Source: Prorocentrum cordatum (Eukaryota > Sar > Dinophyceae > Prorocentrales > Prorocentraceae). Taken from it: 64,000 bases of DNA. The notes under the pieces are model-generated. The model saw nothing but the letters and a program-made list of their open reading frames with translations. It did no database searches and was not told the origin of the DNA. This document shows positions 53,924 through 63,780 of the stretch, piece after piece. The stretch is from assembly GCA_963575745.1 (NCBI GenBank), contig CAUYUJ010015027.1:642183-706182 (forward strand). Direction: 5' to 3'. The position numbers were made by a program, and so were the translations under genes. The first letter of the stretch is position 1. Every line of letters starts with the position of its first letter.

Positions 53924-56301
53924 GTGGCACCTGGACCACCTGTCCGAGGTGGAACGCTGGCAGTGCCACAAGCAACTTATGCGGCTGGCGCGGCGCAATT
54001 CGCCCGTGACCAGTCGCAGCGGCTCCCTGGCGACGATCCTTCTCCGTTGGCCAAGCAGGGGCGTTTGGTCACGCTCAGGGCCATTGCGCGGGCGTGTTGG
54101 AGACAAGACAACCCGGTTGCGCACCTCCTGCGGACTTCCACCGACTGGGAGCTGTGCACATCGATGTGGTGGACGGCGCAGTGGTGCTCACTGACCCTCA
54201 GCAACGAGGTGGAGCAGGTGCATCTTTGGGAGGCCGCCGCGCGCCGAGCTCGCGAAGCGTTGGCCGCAAATCAGCCCCAAGATGCGGAAGGACTGCGAGG
54301 AGCTGAGCGAGCAGCGGCCCGACGAGCCCAGGCTTGGGCCCCTTTTCGACGCAGGATTGTCCTCGCAGGCGTCCGCGTCAACGACGCTGAGTCGGGAGCG
54401 AGGGTCGCCACCGACAGCCAGTCCATGCTCGACGCTATCAGGAGCCATTGGGGCCCCATCTGCATGAAGCCGTCAGCGCCCGAGGAGGATATCGCGGCCT
54501 ACATCGACCAGCGCATGCCTTCCGGCGACGTTTTGGACTTGGCGGTCCCCTCTGAGGCGGAGGTCAAGGCCGCTTTGCGGACAGGGCGCCGATCACAGGC
54601 AGGACCGGATAGTTTTACCTATGACGCGTGGCTCCAGCACCCCTCGTCGCTGCAAGTCCTCATGGACCTGCAATCGCACTTACACTCAGGCGGATGTGTC
54701 CCATTCCACCTCAACGAGGCCGACGGGGCGTGCATTCCCTCGTGGAAGACATCGTCGCGGCGCACCGTAAGCCCGACGCCCTGCGCACCCTCAGGCTCAA
54801 GAGCACCGACATCAAGGCTCTCGCCAGCGCGATGGCATACAAGCTACGCGGCCCAGTGCAGGAGAGGGCGCACGAATCGCAGAAGGGCTTCGTGCACGGC
54901 CAGAACTTCTGCAGCGACGTGGTGGCCCTGGACGCGGAGGCGCGACGAGCGGACCTCTTGCCGAGCGCAGGGGAGCGGATGCCGCTCTTCACGAGTTATG
55001 ACTTCGCCGCCGCCTTCCCCAGCTTGTCCCGGGTCTGGCTCACTCGCGCTCTCCGACGTTTTGGCCTTCCGATTGGATACATGTGGATGTTCAGCGCCTT
55101 GTATTTCCAGCCGATGACGTGGATCCGCGTCGCAGGGCGTCGACTTCGATTTCTTCATGTGCTGGCTGGCGTGGCGCAAGGTTGCCCTGCCTCTTGAGTG
55201 GCGTGGGCGGTGGCTATGGACCCTATCTTGCGATCGCTCTGCGCAGCATTCCAGTCGCGCGACGACGGCTATGTCGGGGGATGCGCGGACGACGTGGGCA
55301 TCGTCAACTACGACATCAGATTTCTGAGCCGCCTGACGGCGCCGTTTTGCGCCGCAAGGCGCCTTGCTGGACTCGCACCGCAGGCGTCCAAGTGCATCGC
55401 CGTTCCGCTCTATGCGCCTGCGACGCCTCCCGTCGTAGCTCGGCTATCAGAAAGATTGCGGCTGCTTGGGGAGGAGTGGGGGGGATTTCTGATTGCTTCG
55501 TACGCGCGTTACTTTGGGCTGTTTGTGGATCCGGGCGCCGATCGTGCTCGACAGTGGCACGGCCCGCGACAAAAATGGCGGAGCCGCTCCTATCATATTC
55601 CAACAAACGCCCCGCCCGGCAGTTCAGTCCGTTTGTACACCACCCATGCGGCGTCGACTCTTTCGTGTGTGTGTGTGGCCCAATGTGTGCCTTTCCCACG
55701 GATGGCGCGTTCAGAGTTCGTTGCCCTTCACTCGCTCCTCAAATTCCCTCCGAGCTCGTTTGCACGGTCTGAGTTCCTGAGCCTTGCCACGTGTTTCCGA
55801 CATGGCGCCATTCCGTCCCTAGAGGTCATGGCCACCTCGGCGCGCATCCGCATGGCGTTGCACACTCTCCGTGATTGGGGGCTGGCTTTTGAACGTCTGC
55901 GGGGCGCTGCGGAAGAGCATGCTTTTCTCGCTGACTTCGGGAGGGGGAATTGGCCACCGCGTTTTTGGGAAGATCCGACCGCTTTTGCCCAGCACATGGC
56001 CGCTGCGGCGACGGGGCATGTTTATTTGCTGCCATTCCGAGCACGGGATCTCCAGCACGCGCGGCAGGCGGCACAGAGTGAGCGCCAGGTGGCAGCGGCT
56101 GCGGGCGGGACGCCCCGCATCCAGCGCGCCATTGCGCGCTCACTCCTGCCGGCCGCTTTCCCAGACCGCCTCCGCCTCCTCCTCCACTGCCGCCTCCGCG
56201 CATGGGGGGGCGGGGCGGCGCCCAGAACGTTTGCCGAGATGAGGGAGGTCTGGGGAGAGTGTCGGGGGGAGTTGATCAAGGTGCGTCCGTCCTGGCGTTA
56301 G
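53924..56301 (+). pseudogene. LINE3 reverse transcriptase domain
   Basis: LDLAVPSEAEVKAALRTG and PDSFTYDAWL (upstream), then in a second frame LRTLRLKSTDIKALASAM, SQKGFVHGQNFCSD, motif A FTSYDFAAAFPSLSR and motif B VAGVAQGCP. Motif B is followed by TGA (55195-55197), where relatives have a Gly codon (QGCPxSG), so one base change explains it. The same frame then continues AMDPILRSLCAAF to motif C GGCADDVGIV. The thumb and FLPAAFPDRLRLLLHCRLRA-like end follow. Confidence 0.8.
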
Positions 56302-56667
56302 GTTTTTCTCAAGACGGCGTGCGGCGGCTGGACGACACGAGGCCGGATGCACGTTATGAGCGGTAGATCATGTCGTTCCGGATGCCTTGGCCCACAAGCC
56401 TTCGATGACTTCCGCCACTATCTCAGTTGCCCTTGCCTCTCCGGCCTCCTCTTTCCTCCCTCCGTTCCGACTCCCGCTGACCCGATTCAGCGGTGGGCCC
56501 TCGGCACTCATTACCCTCCTTCTGGCCCACTCGCTCGTCGCGCTGCCATTCGACGAATCGTGTTGGCGTTTCACTTGTGCAACAAAATCAAGGAGGGCGA
56601 AAGGCGCCCGCCATCCGCTGCTATAGAACGTGCGCTGCAAGCTGCGGTATTCGCGTGCCAGGAGTGA
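56302..56667 (+). pseudogene. LINE3 zinc-knuckle tail
   Basis: ACGGWTTRGRMHVMSG then CRSGCLGPQAFDDFRHYLSC (C-x3-C...H...C) and RRIVLAFHLCNKIKEGER. It corresponds to the LINE5 tail (CLFGCECAADDIRHYLVC; GVVLAATVTAREG). Confidence 0.7.
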
Positions 56668-56703
56668 ACCGTTGTTGACTTCCTCTCCTCTTTCTCTCCC
56701 GTG

Positions 56704-56981
56704 GCGAAAGTTCCTCCCCCACCTCCTCCTCCCCCTGCGCCTCCGCGGCAGCAGAATAGGCGAATTCTGTCGTAACCAGCATTTCCTAGGGAAATGCGGC
56801 CGACGTGTCGCAACCCAGATTTGTTGCGGACACCCTCCGCCACCCCCTCCCCCTCCTCAGCGAAAGATCCTCCCCCTCCTCCTCCTCCTCCTCGGAGGCG
56901 GCAGCAGAATAGGTGAATTCAGTGGTAACCAGCCTGTCCTGGGAAATGCGGCCGAAATGTCGCAACCCAGATTTGTTGCGG
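56704..56981 (+). repeat. Two-copy repeat with hairpins between LINE3 and LINE4
   Basis: Copies at 56704-56829 and 56860-56981, each starting GCGAAAG then a CTCC tract, then GGCAGCAGAATAGG and ending GTTGCGG. In copy 1 CATTTCC / GGAAATG (56780-56796) is a 7-bp stem with a 3-nt loop. CGCAAC / GTTGCG with an 8-nt loop (56809-56828) is conserved in both copies. Function unknown. Confidence 0.75.
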
Positions 56982-57396
56982 CCTCCCCCCGCCACCTCCA
57001 CCCCCTCCTCTTTGAGCCAAAGGAAAAATCCGGTCTTAAGTAACATTTCCGCCCTGGCCCCCGGGCAATAATTGTCACGGGTGCTCTTTCGTTGTCCCTG
57101 CCACGTGGTTGATAGCGTCTCCGTATTCTTTGGTGGTCGGCTGCCCCCGCAGCCCGGCTCCCCTCCATGTCCGGGGCCCGGTCTCAGTGGCCATGCGAAG
57201 TTGTCGAGGCATCCAGCCGTCGTGGTCGACGAACCAGCGCGCCGCAGCGTACTGGCCCTACTCCTCGCGTCCTCATCCTCATCCTCCTCGTCGTCATCCT
57301 CGTCCTCGTCCTCCTCCTCCTCCTCCTCCTCCTCCTCCCCCTCCTCCTCGGTCCCGTCCTCAGATTCATCCTCCTCCTCCTCCCTCACCGTCTCAT
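56982..57396 (+). other. Stretch upstream of LINE4, CTC tract at its end
   Basis: 57275-57385 is CTC/CGT triplet DNA next to the LINE4 spliced leader. The earlier part holds nothing I recognise. Confidence 0.5.
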
Positions 57397-57418
57397 TCCG
57401 TAGCCATTTTGGCTCAAG
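57397..57418 (+). promoter_or_regulatory. Relict DinoSL at LINE4 5' end
   Basis: All 22 SL positions match on the + strand (CGTAGCCATTTTGGCTCAAG preceded by TC). It lies between a CTC tract and the ORF1 leader. Confidence 0.93.
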
Positions 57419-57423
57419 ATGCA

Positions 57424-57440
57424 GGTTTCCCCTGGAAACC
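57424..57440 (+). promoter_or_regulatory. Hairpin just downstream of the LINE4 spliced leader
   Basis: GGTTTCC / GGAAACC, 7-bp stem and 3-nt loop, 5 nt after the SL. It matches the LINE1 hairpin in size and place, although the two elements are from different lineages. Both are followed by AAG. Confidence 0.55.
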
Positions 57441-57594
57441 AAGCGGATACCGCTAGTCTGCGGCTGGCAAGACTTCTTGAAGTCTGGCGTTTTCTCTCGT
57501 CCACCTTCCCTGCGCTCGGGTCGGTGGGTAAGCGGAGGCGTTTCCCGTTCCTGTCGGCCCGACCGCGTCAAGCTTCGGCGCGCGCGTCCTGCGC

Positions 57595-58767
57595 ATGCCC
57601 CCGAAAGGCAGTGCTCCCAAGCGCAAGAAGAAGTTCCTTGCAGCGGGGCGTCCAGCGGTCGTGCGGGGTGTTGATGATAATGTTCCTGCCGGTGGTCGGA
57701 TGGACGATGATCGATCGAGGTCGAGCCGTAACGTCTTAGACGCAGAAGATGATGCATATGACATGGCCGACGATGACTGGGGTGCCCACATCAACGGCCT
57801 CATTGCCGAACAGCTTGGTAAGCGCCTCCCGCTGGTGTTCAAGACCCTCAAGGATGACCTGGCCACTATTGCGTCTACCTCTGCGGCCGACGCAGCTGGC
57901 AAGGCTGTGGACCCAGTCATGGCGGCTGTCCGCGCACTCGAGAACGCGATCAAGGCCGTCCCTGGGAACTGCAAGAATGAAATGGAAGCCCGCCTGCGTC
58001 AGGAACTCAACGATCCCGAGCAACGCATCCAGCGTCAGTTGGACACAGTGGCTGCCAAGATCAACGACGTGGACGCCCGCATTGAGACCCTTGCCAAGCA
58101 GTTCGCCGACATGCAGTACTCTCTGGAGGGAATGCGTAAGGAGCTTGATATGGCCAACAAAGTCCCGCAGCCTCCCAAGCCCGCTGGTATTGGCTTCCAG
58201 CGTAACGTCGACGGCACCATCCTCAAAGCTGTCGCGCCTACGATGGTTTGTAAGAAGGATGTGGTCGCCTCAGTCGAGAAGTGGCTCCAGGACGCCAAGA
58301 CCGACGGCTTCAAGATCGAAGGAGATGAACAGGACCGCATATTCATCATTCAGTTCACAGGTGCTGTCGGCCTCGCCTGCAAGCGTGTGTCCCAGGCCCT
58401 CGCAGCACTACGCCTCGGTAAATGCCAGTGGATGCGCTTCCCCGTGCCAGCTGCGTCGGGTGGCTCAACGCAGCTGCACATTGGGCCAGACAAGTCTCCG
58501 TACCAGATCAAGCTCGAGACCGCCGGCAACACGAGCGTGCTCCGCGAGGAGCATCCGCAGTGCAAGTTCTTCTTCGATCGTCAGAATGGTTGGCTATCTG
58601 AAAACTGGAACCCTGTGCTCCGCCTTGAACCTCAGCCTGGCCGTCACCCCACGCTCTGCCACTTTCACGACGCTGCGCCCACCTCTCGTGGATGGGCGCG
58701 CGCTGGGATTGACAAGTCGATCGGCCGCATCCTCAAGCCCAACGCGGAGCCAGAATGGTCTCTTTAG
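57595..58767 (+). CDS. LINE4 ORF1 protein, intact
   Basis: 390 aa from ATG (MPPKGSAPKRKKKFLAAG) to TAG at 58765. The N-terminus is basic (KRKKK), followed by an acidic patch (DAEDDAYDMADDDW). A coiled coil is likely at about 80-185 (NEMEARLRQELNDPEQRIQR; AKINDVDARIETLAKQF). The C-terminal half has DRIFIIQFTGAVGLACKRVS, which resembles the RRM-like domain of LINE ORF1 proteins, and FFFDRQNGWLSENWNPVLRL. No zinc finger, unlike LINE1 and LINE2. The ORF2 ATG follows after one base. Confidence 0.75.
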   Translation: MPPKGSAPKRKKKFLAAGRPAVVRGVDDNVPAGGRMDDDRSRSSRNVLDAEDDAYDMADDDWGAHINGLIAEQLGKRLPLVFKTLKDDLATIASTSAADAAGKAVDPVMAAVRALENAIKAVPGNCKNEMEARLRQELNDPEQRIQRQLDTVAAKINDVDARIETLAKQFADMQYSLEGMRKELDMANKVPQPPKPAGIGFQRNVDGTILKAVAPTMVCKKDVVASVEKWLQDAKTDGFKIEGDEQDRIFIIQFTGAVGLACKRVSQALAALRLGKCQWMRFPVPAASGGSTQLHIGPDKSPYQIKLETAGNTSVLREEHPQCKFFFDRQNGWLSENWNPVLRLEPQPGRHPTLCHFHDAAPTSRGWARAGIDKSIGRILKPNAEPEWSL

Positions 58768-58768
58768 C

Positions 58769-61700
58769 ATGTACGATGACATCTTCTATCACAAGGTTGA
58801 TGGTGGCCCTGCACCGCGGTGCCAGGAGCTCGCGTTCGCGCCGTGGAATGCTCGCGCTCTGCTGCAACTTCGCGGCGCGCGCTCGATGAGAAGGCCTTCT
58901 ACCTGGACCTGATCGGCATTTCGTCCTCTGTCGTCGCCATGCAAGAGGTTCACCAGACACAGGGCGAGCTGGAAATTTTCATGCGCAGAGTCGCACCATC
59001 AGCTACCGTCTTTGGTTCCTTCGGATTTGTTCGTGATGGAGATGATGAGTCAGGTCGTGGCCGTGGCGGTGTCGCCACCATTGTGCCGCTTTCTGCACCT
59101 TCAGCTCGAGCCTCCTCGTCCGCTCCTCTCATCAGGGGCAGAGCGCTGCGGGCAATTTTGGTGGGCTCGTGCGCTGAGATTCGACATTCCAATATTCACA
59201 ATCATGGTCTCTCTGTGGCGGAAGTTCAGAAAGTGGTCAGGGCTATTCAGGATGATTTGAAGTGGGCCTCGCTCAATCACAGTTCTCGGTTAGTTCTTGC
59301 ATGCGGTGACCTCAACTTCGTGGCCCATGACGCGCTCCACTTGGCACAGCCGACGGCGGCAAAGCCAAGAAGGATTACGAATGACTCTCGCTCTCATGCC
59401 AGGCTCTGGTCCTCGGTGTTCGATCGAATGTTAGAGATAGCGTCTGAGGATCCGACCCACTACTGCCAGGACACGAGGACCATGTCGCAGGTCGACCGGC
59501 TCTGGCTTTCTGAACCGAATTGGATGTCGCGCCAACTCCAGCACTCCGTGCCGGTCGCCTCCACGCCCGAGGAGATGCGCGTCAAGGAGCTTTCAGACCA
59601 CGCGGCGATCAGGGCTCACATTCGGCATCGTGATCTGGAAGGCTGCTACTGTAAGCCCGTCCCTGCGCATATCTTCAAACGACCTGAGTTTCGGCGGCGG
59701 CTAAGCGTGCTTCTTGGCAACGATGGGCAGTTCTTCTTGGGCGTGTCATCACCGAGGCACTTGTTACGTTACAAGGACCTGTTTCAAGCTGCGGCGGTCG
59801 ATACGATGCAGAGTATCTTGGTCAACGAGAGTGACTCCCTGGAGGCCCAGTTGATTTTTGTTCGTCAAGCCGCTCGGTGTGTCTGGAGACAGAACGCTAC
59901 TCTTGCTCAGAAATTATGCCATGCCTCTGAAGTTGCGCGATCGTGCTTGCAGGTACAAGACACAGGTCATCATCGCGGACTATGCAGCGTTTCAAGCTTG
60001 GGTGGACTCTATTCAGCATCGATCGGCGGAGCTGGGAATGGAGCGGCTACAACATGATGCAGTTCACGGGAAAGGACGCCAGCGCCCTTCAGCAGGTGCG
60101 ATCGCGGCAGTGCAACGGAAAGCTCGGCTGTGGGTTCCGTTCGTGAAGAAGCTGGCATTGCGCTCCATCGAGGTCGGTGGTATCGCCTACACCGACCCCT
60201 TTGATAAGCTGGATGCGCTCACGCGCCACTGGGCGCCAATGTCTGCCGCCCCCCCCAAGCCTTCCCCGCGCGCACAAGGCGCAATGCTGAACGATTTGTC
60301 CATCCATGTGTCTATGATGGGCTTGCCCATCCATCTTTCGAGATGCTCCAGCGTGTGTTTATCAAACTTGCGCCGTCGCGATCCTCTCCTGGCGTCGACG
60401 GACTTCCATGCGCTGCATGGGCCGCCCACGAGACGGGCGCGAAGGTCCTCTGGCTAGCTTGTGCATGGATCATGGACGGGCAGCGGCTATTCGCACAGCG
60501 CGGTGACACTCTTCAAGCTTTTCTTCCTAAAGGCTGCCAAGCTGGTGATGATGACGACAGAGGGGTCAACAGGTCCCCTGACACAGTTCGCACGCTAGGG
60601 CTACGCAACACGGACATGAAAGTTACCCCGGCCACTTTCAACGCCGCCTTCGCCCCCATAGTGCAGAGCTCCACATCCGCTGCGCAGCGGGGCTTTATTT
60701 CGGGCCGACAGCTCACTTCAAATATTCTTGAGCTCGATGTGGTAGCCAGGGCCGCCTCGCGAATGCCCAACCCGCTGGAGAGGATGCCGCTGCTTGTGGC
60801 ATTGGATTTTGAGCAGGCGTTCCCCAGACTCAGCCAGAGTTACCTTTTCATCATTCTTGAGCATCTGCAGCTTCCGTCAGCTCTGCTACAGGCGATGCGC
60901 TCTCTCTATGTCATTGTCACTGCATTGGGCAGAGCTGCAGGGGTCACTAAGCCCCTCTTCCGTATCTGGTGCGGCATCATTCAAGGTCGCGCCTTATCTG
61001 GAAGCTTGTTGTTGCGGCGGCGGCCTCGCCAATTTTGGAAGGCATCAGGCAGGGGATCGAGCTTCGACAACGCGGTGTCTTTCGAGCGTGCGCTGATGAC
61101 ATCGGGGGCGCGCTGTTCGAGATGATCGATCTGAAATTCTCATCCCGCGCGATGGCGGTGGCAGCCAAGCTGGCCAGCTTGAAGCTCAAACCAGCTAAGT
61201 GTGTGATTGTCCCACTGGCAGGACCATTCTCGGCTGGGCTTCGGCAGCGCGCGCGCGTCTTCCTGCAGCAACAGGTTGCGGACTGGTCTACCTTCAAAGT
61301 CGAAGACACTCTTTTGTACCTGGGAATATGGATGGGGCCAGCGGCATCGCTCCTTCAGTCGTGGTCGGCGCCATGGGATAAGCACCGTGCTCGAGTCAGC
61401 ACCCTCGCTGCCTATGCGGCGCCTGCGAGCTTGAACGGCATCAACTACACCACGAGATGCTGACCCATCATGAGCTATGTGGCGCAATTCCTTCCGCTCC
61501 CCGAGAAGCTGAAGAGTCATGACATACATGTGCTCGTAAACTGATGCGCTTCCCTGGTGGTGCCTTGAGGCAGGTTGACTTTCATTCGCTCGGTGCTCGG
61601 GGCGGGCCTCGCCTTCGATGCCTGGCCATATCAGCGAAGTCTGTGCTCGTCCGATCTGGAATTGTTACACATCCTGAGCACGCATCGTATCTGGCATACC

Positions 61701-62395
61701 TGAAGAGAGCATCATCGAGGTGGATTGCTGAGCGGGTCTTGGCTGATCTTTGTGGCGGACTGTCGCCCTCTTTCTGGCAATTACCGTCTTTCGCCGAGTT
61801 TCTGTCGGATGCTTGCAAGATCTCAGCGTCGTCAGGTGCTGCGGCCGCCCACCATGCCCTGGTCGGGGATGTCTCAGCCAAAAAGCGTGCCCAGCGGATT
61901 GCGTACCAAGCTTTATCAATTGAATATTTTGGCGCACATCAGCCGTTGCAGTCCACTTGCGCATCGCCCTTGGTCACCACCCTCACCAAACGGTGGACAC
62001 ATTGGTTTCCGCAGCTCGGCAGCGAGATTGAGGCGCTGGACTGGGGCGCCCTTCGCAAGAAGATGTTGACATGCACCGTGGCCTGGTCCACCGGCTTCAT
62101 TCGTGCGTTATGTGGCGGTTGGTTAACCTCGTCTCGCATTACGACTGCGTCTGGTGTCAAGCCGCGCCTGTTTGGGTGCTGTAGTGAGCGGGACGACTTG
62201 GCACGCGATTGGGAATGTCGCGGGCTTGCATGGGGACTCGCCATGGTAAAGTCTGGGGGACGTCGATACATATCCTCGGACGTTCTTGATCGCTGGGGTC
62301 TCCGCGGCTGCTTTGACGAGGATTTGATGAACTCGCGTATCACGGTCGTCGGCACCTGCACCACGTCCCTCCCGAGCTGCTGCTCACTGCGCTGA
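58769..62395 (+). pseudogene. LINE4 ORF2: endonuclease, reverse transcriptase, zinc knuckle, multiply frameshifted
   Basis: Starts MYDDIFYHKVDGGPAPRC one base after ORF1. EEP motifs: VAMQEVHQTQGE (metal Glu), LACGDLNFVAHD, SQVDRLWLSEP, LSDHAAIRAHI (His). RT: FIKLAPSRSSPGVDGLP, FLPKGCQAGDDDD, motif A VALDFEQAFPRLSQS, motif B GIIQGRALSGSL, motif C ACADDIGGALFEM. Thumb: SYVAQFLPLPEKLKSHD. Knuckle: PRLFGCCSERDDLARDWECR. All catalytic residues I can place are kept although the frame is broken at least four times. Losses in ORF2 with an intact ORF1 suggest either recent decay or selection on ORF1 only. Confidence 0.8.
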
Positions 62396-62481
62396 GAGGC
62401 GCAGTACGGACACGTGCGCTGGCTTCGCCTCTGGCTGGGCGCGCCAGGGCCACGCGCCGCCCACCGGAGCCATCCTGCCCT

Positions 62482-63627
62482 GTGGAGCCATCCAGTCCTT
62501 CGCCTGGTTTTTGTCTCGAATTACCTTCGGTCGAGCATCCATGGTTGGTCGATCTTCTCGCTATGCTGCCAGTCGGACGCCGCTTCCCTCACGACACTCT
62601 ACCGCATCGTGTGCGTTATCCTGATGCACTTTGTGAGGTCAGGTTTTCTGTGTTACCGCCGACTGGGATTGGTCCAATCATGCTGCATCGATTGGCACAA
62701 GTTGCTGCTCTGCTTGAGTCTTGGGCGCGGAACTGGGTCCCCTCGCTCTTCTTGGAGCCCAACGGCTGCAGCGGTTCCGACGACTGGATGCAATGGGGTA
62801 CAGAGTTCTCCAGCCGCGTGTTCCAATACTGGGCGTTATGTGGGCTGTTTGCTACCCCTGTTGGGACGACGCAGGAGAGGCGCAACCTCGGCTCCAGCAT
62901 GAGCCATGCTGCGTGGCACAGTTCGACAGCTGGGAGGACACGGCTATACCATCACCTCTCGAGAACTTGGGACACGGCCGACTCTACGCGGGCGTTGGCA
63001 TTGACGCAAGCTGCGGACGATCACTTGCACATTCATTGCTGGCCTCATCTTCAGGCGCACCTTGCTGTGAATCCTGGCTCGCCCGAAGCAGTGACTGAGG
63101 GACTGTGCCCTGCCAGGTCTACTCGCGCGATCGCTGACTGGCTACCACCGTCTTGTGGCGCCCCCCTTGAGCAGGACCCGCTGGTTGCTCAGGACCAGCC
63201 GACGCGACGCGTTCCACAGGGAGCGCAAGGAGATCAAGAACAGCGGCGTCGTCTGCTGCTGGATGCTATCTCTCGTTGGGCAGAGCAGTGGTTGCCATCG
63301 CTGTATGTTTATCATTCTGGGTCTGACTTCCAGCAGTGGATGGAATGGTGTGTTCCTTACGTGGCAGACGTATTACGCAATAGTGATTTTCGATCACTTT
63401 TCAGCTCTTCGTCACGCGGTTCCCTGGGCACTTCGACTTGCACCTCAGAGCGCTGGAATACGGCGATCGAACTGTGCATGAGTGGCTGGCGCTCGTCAGC
63501 TATCCCCAGGGAACGGCGCGCCTGCACCTCCGACATCCGTGGCCCATCCATGATTATCGGCGCCCCCGCACCCTTCGGCAACGTGCTCTCGCACATCTTC
63601 GGCAACGGGACTGGGCTGCAGACTTGA
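62482..63627 (+). CDS. Unrecognised 381-codon frame with two related Trp-rich modules
   Basis: Open frame after the LINE4 zinc knuckle. The first ATG in frame is near 62563 (MLPVGRRFPHD). Module 1 (62695-62860: LLESWARNWVPSLF, GSDDWMQW, CGLF) and module 2 (63246-63420: ISRWAEQWLPSLYV, GSDFQQWMEW, RSLF) align, sharing W-A-x2-W-x-PSL, GSD-x2-W-M-x-W and a later LF. The rest is Ser/Arg-rich. No domain recognised. It may be the C-terminal part of LINE4 or a separate gene. Confidence 0.45.
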   Translation: MEPSSPSPGFCLELPSVEHPWLVDLLAMLPVGRRFPHDTLPHRVRYPDALCEVRFSVLPPTGIGPIMLHRLAQVAALLESWARNWVPSLFLEPNGCSGSDDWMQWGTEFSSRVFQYWALCGLFATPVGTTQERRNLGSSMSHAAWHSSTAGRTRLYHHLSRTWDTADSTRALALTQAADDHLHIHCWPHLQAHLAVNPGSPEAVTEGLCPARSTRAIADWLPPSCGAPLEQDPLVAQDQPTRRVPQGAQGDQEQRRRLLLDAISRWAEQWLPSLYVYHSGSDFQQWMEWCVPYVADVLRNSDFRSLFSSSSRGSLGTSTCTSERWNTAIELCMSGWRSSAIPRERRACTSDIRGPSMIIGAPAPFGNVLSHIFGNGTGLQT

Positions 63628-63780
63628 CACGTATGAATGAAGCAGAACAGGCTGACAGCCTGCGGATGCGACAGGTTCTCCCGTCTGGGCCTCCGCTGCC
63701 GCTCAACCTGCTCACGCACCTCCTGCCGCACCTTGTGCCAGAGGGGGGGCGACTGCGTCGACGCCGATGCCCTGTGCCCG

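Larger units (their letters stand above)
53190..56667 (+). mobile_element. LINE3: 5'-truncated EEP-RT LINE embedded in CTC DNA
   Basis: Starts at the end of the CTC tract with the back half of an endonuclease domain, then RT, zinc knuckle and a short tail ending in FACQE-stop at 56667. No SL and no RNase H. It is broken by stops (TAG near 53358, TGA at 55195-55197, TAG near 56300), a 28-bp tandem duplication (about 53738-53793) and frame changes near 54730. It is related to LINE5 (shared CADDVG, GGWTTxGR and FRHYL motifs). Confidence 0.82.

Noticed and set aside
57011-57023. TTTGAGCCAAAGG as a fourth spliced-leader relict
   Set aside because: It matches only part of the SL complement, lacks the AATGGCTACGG half, and no LINE begins there.
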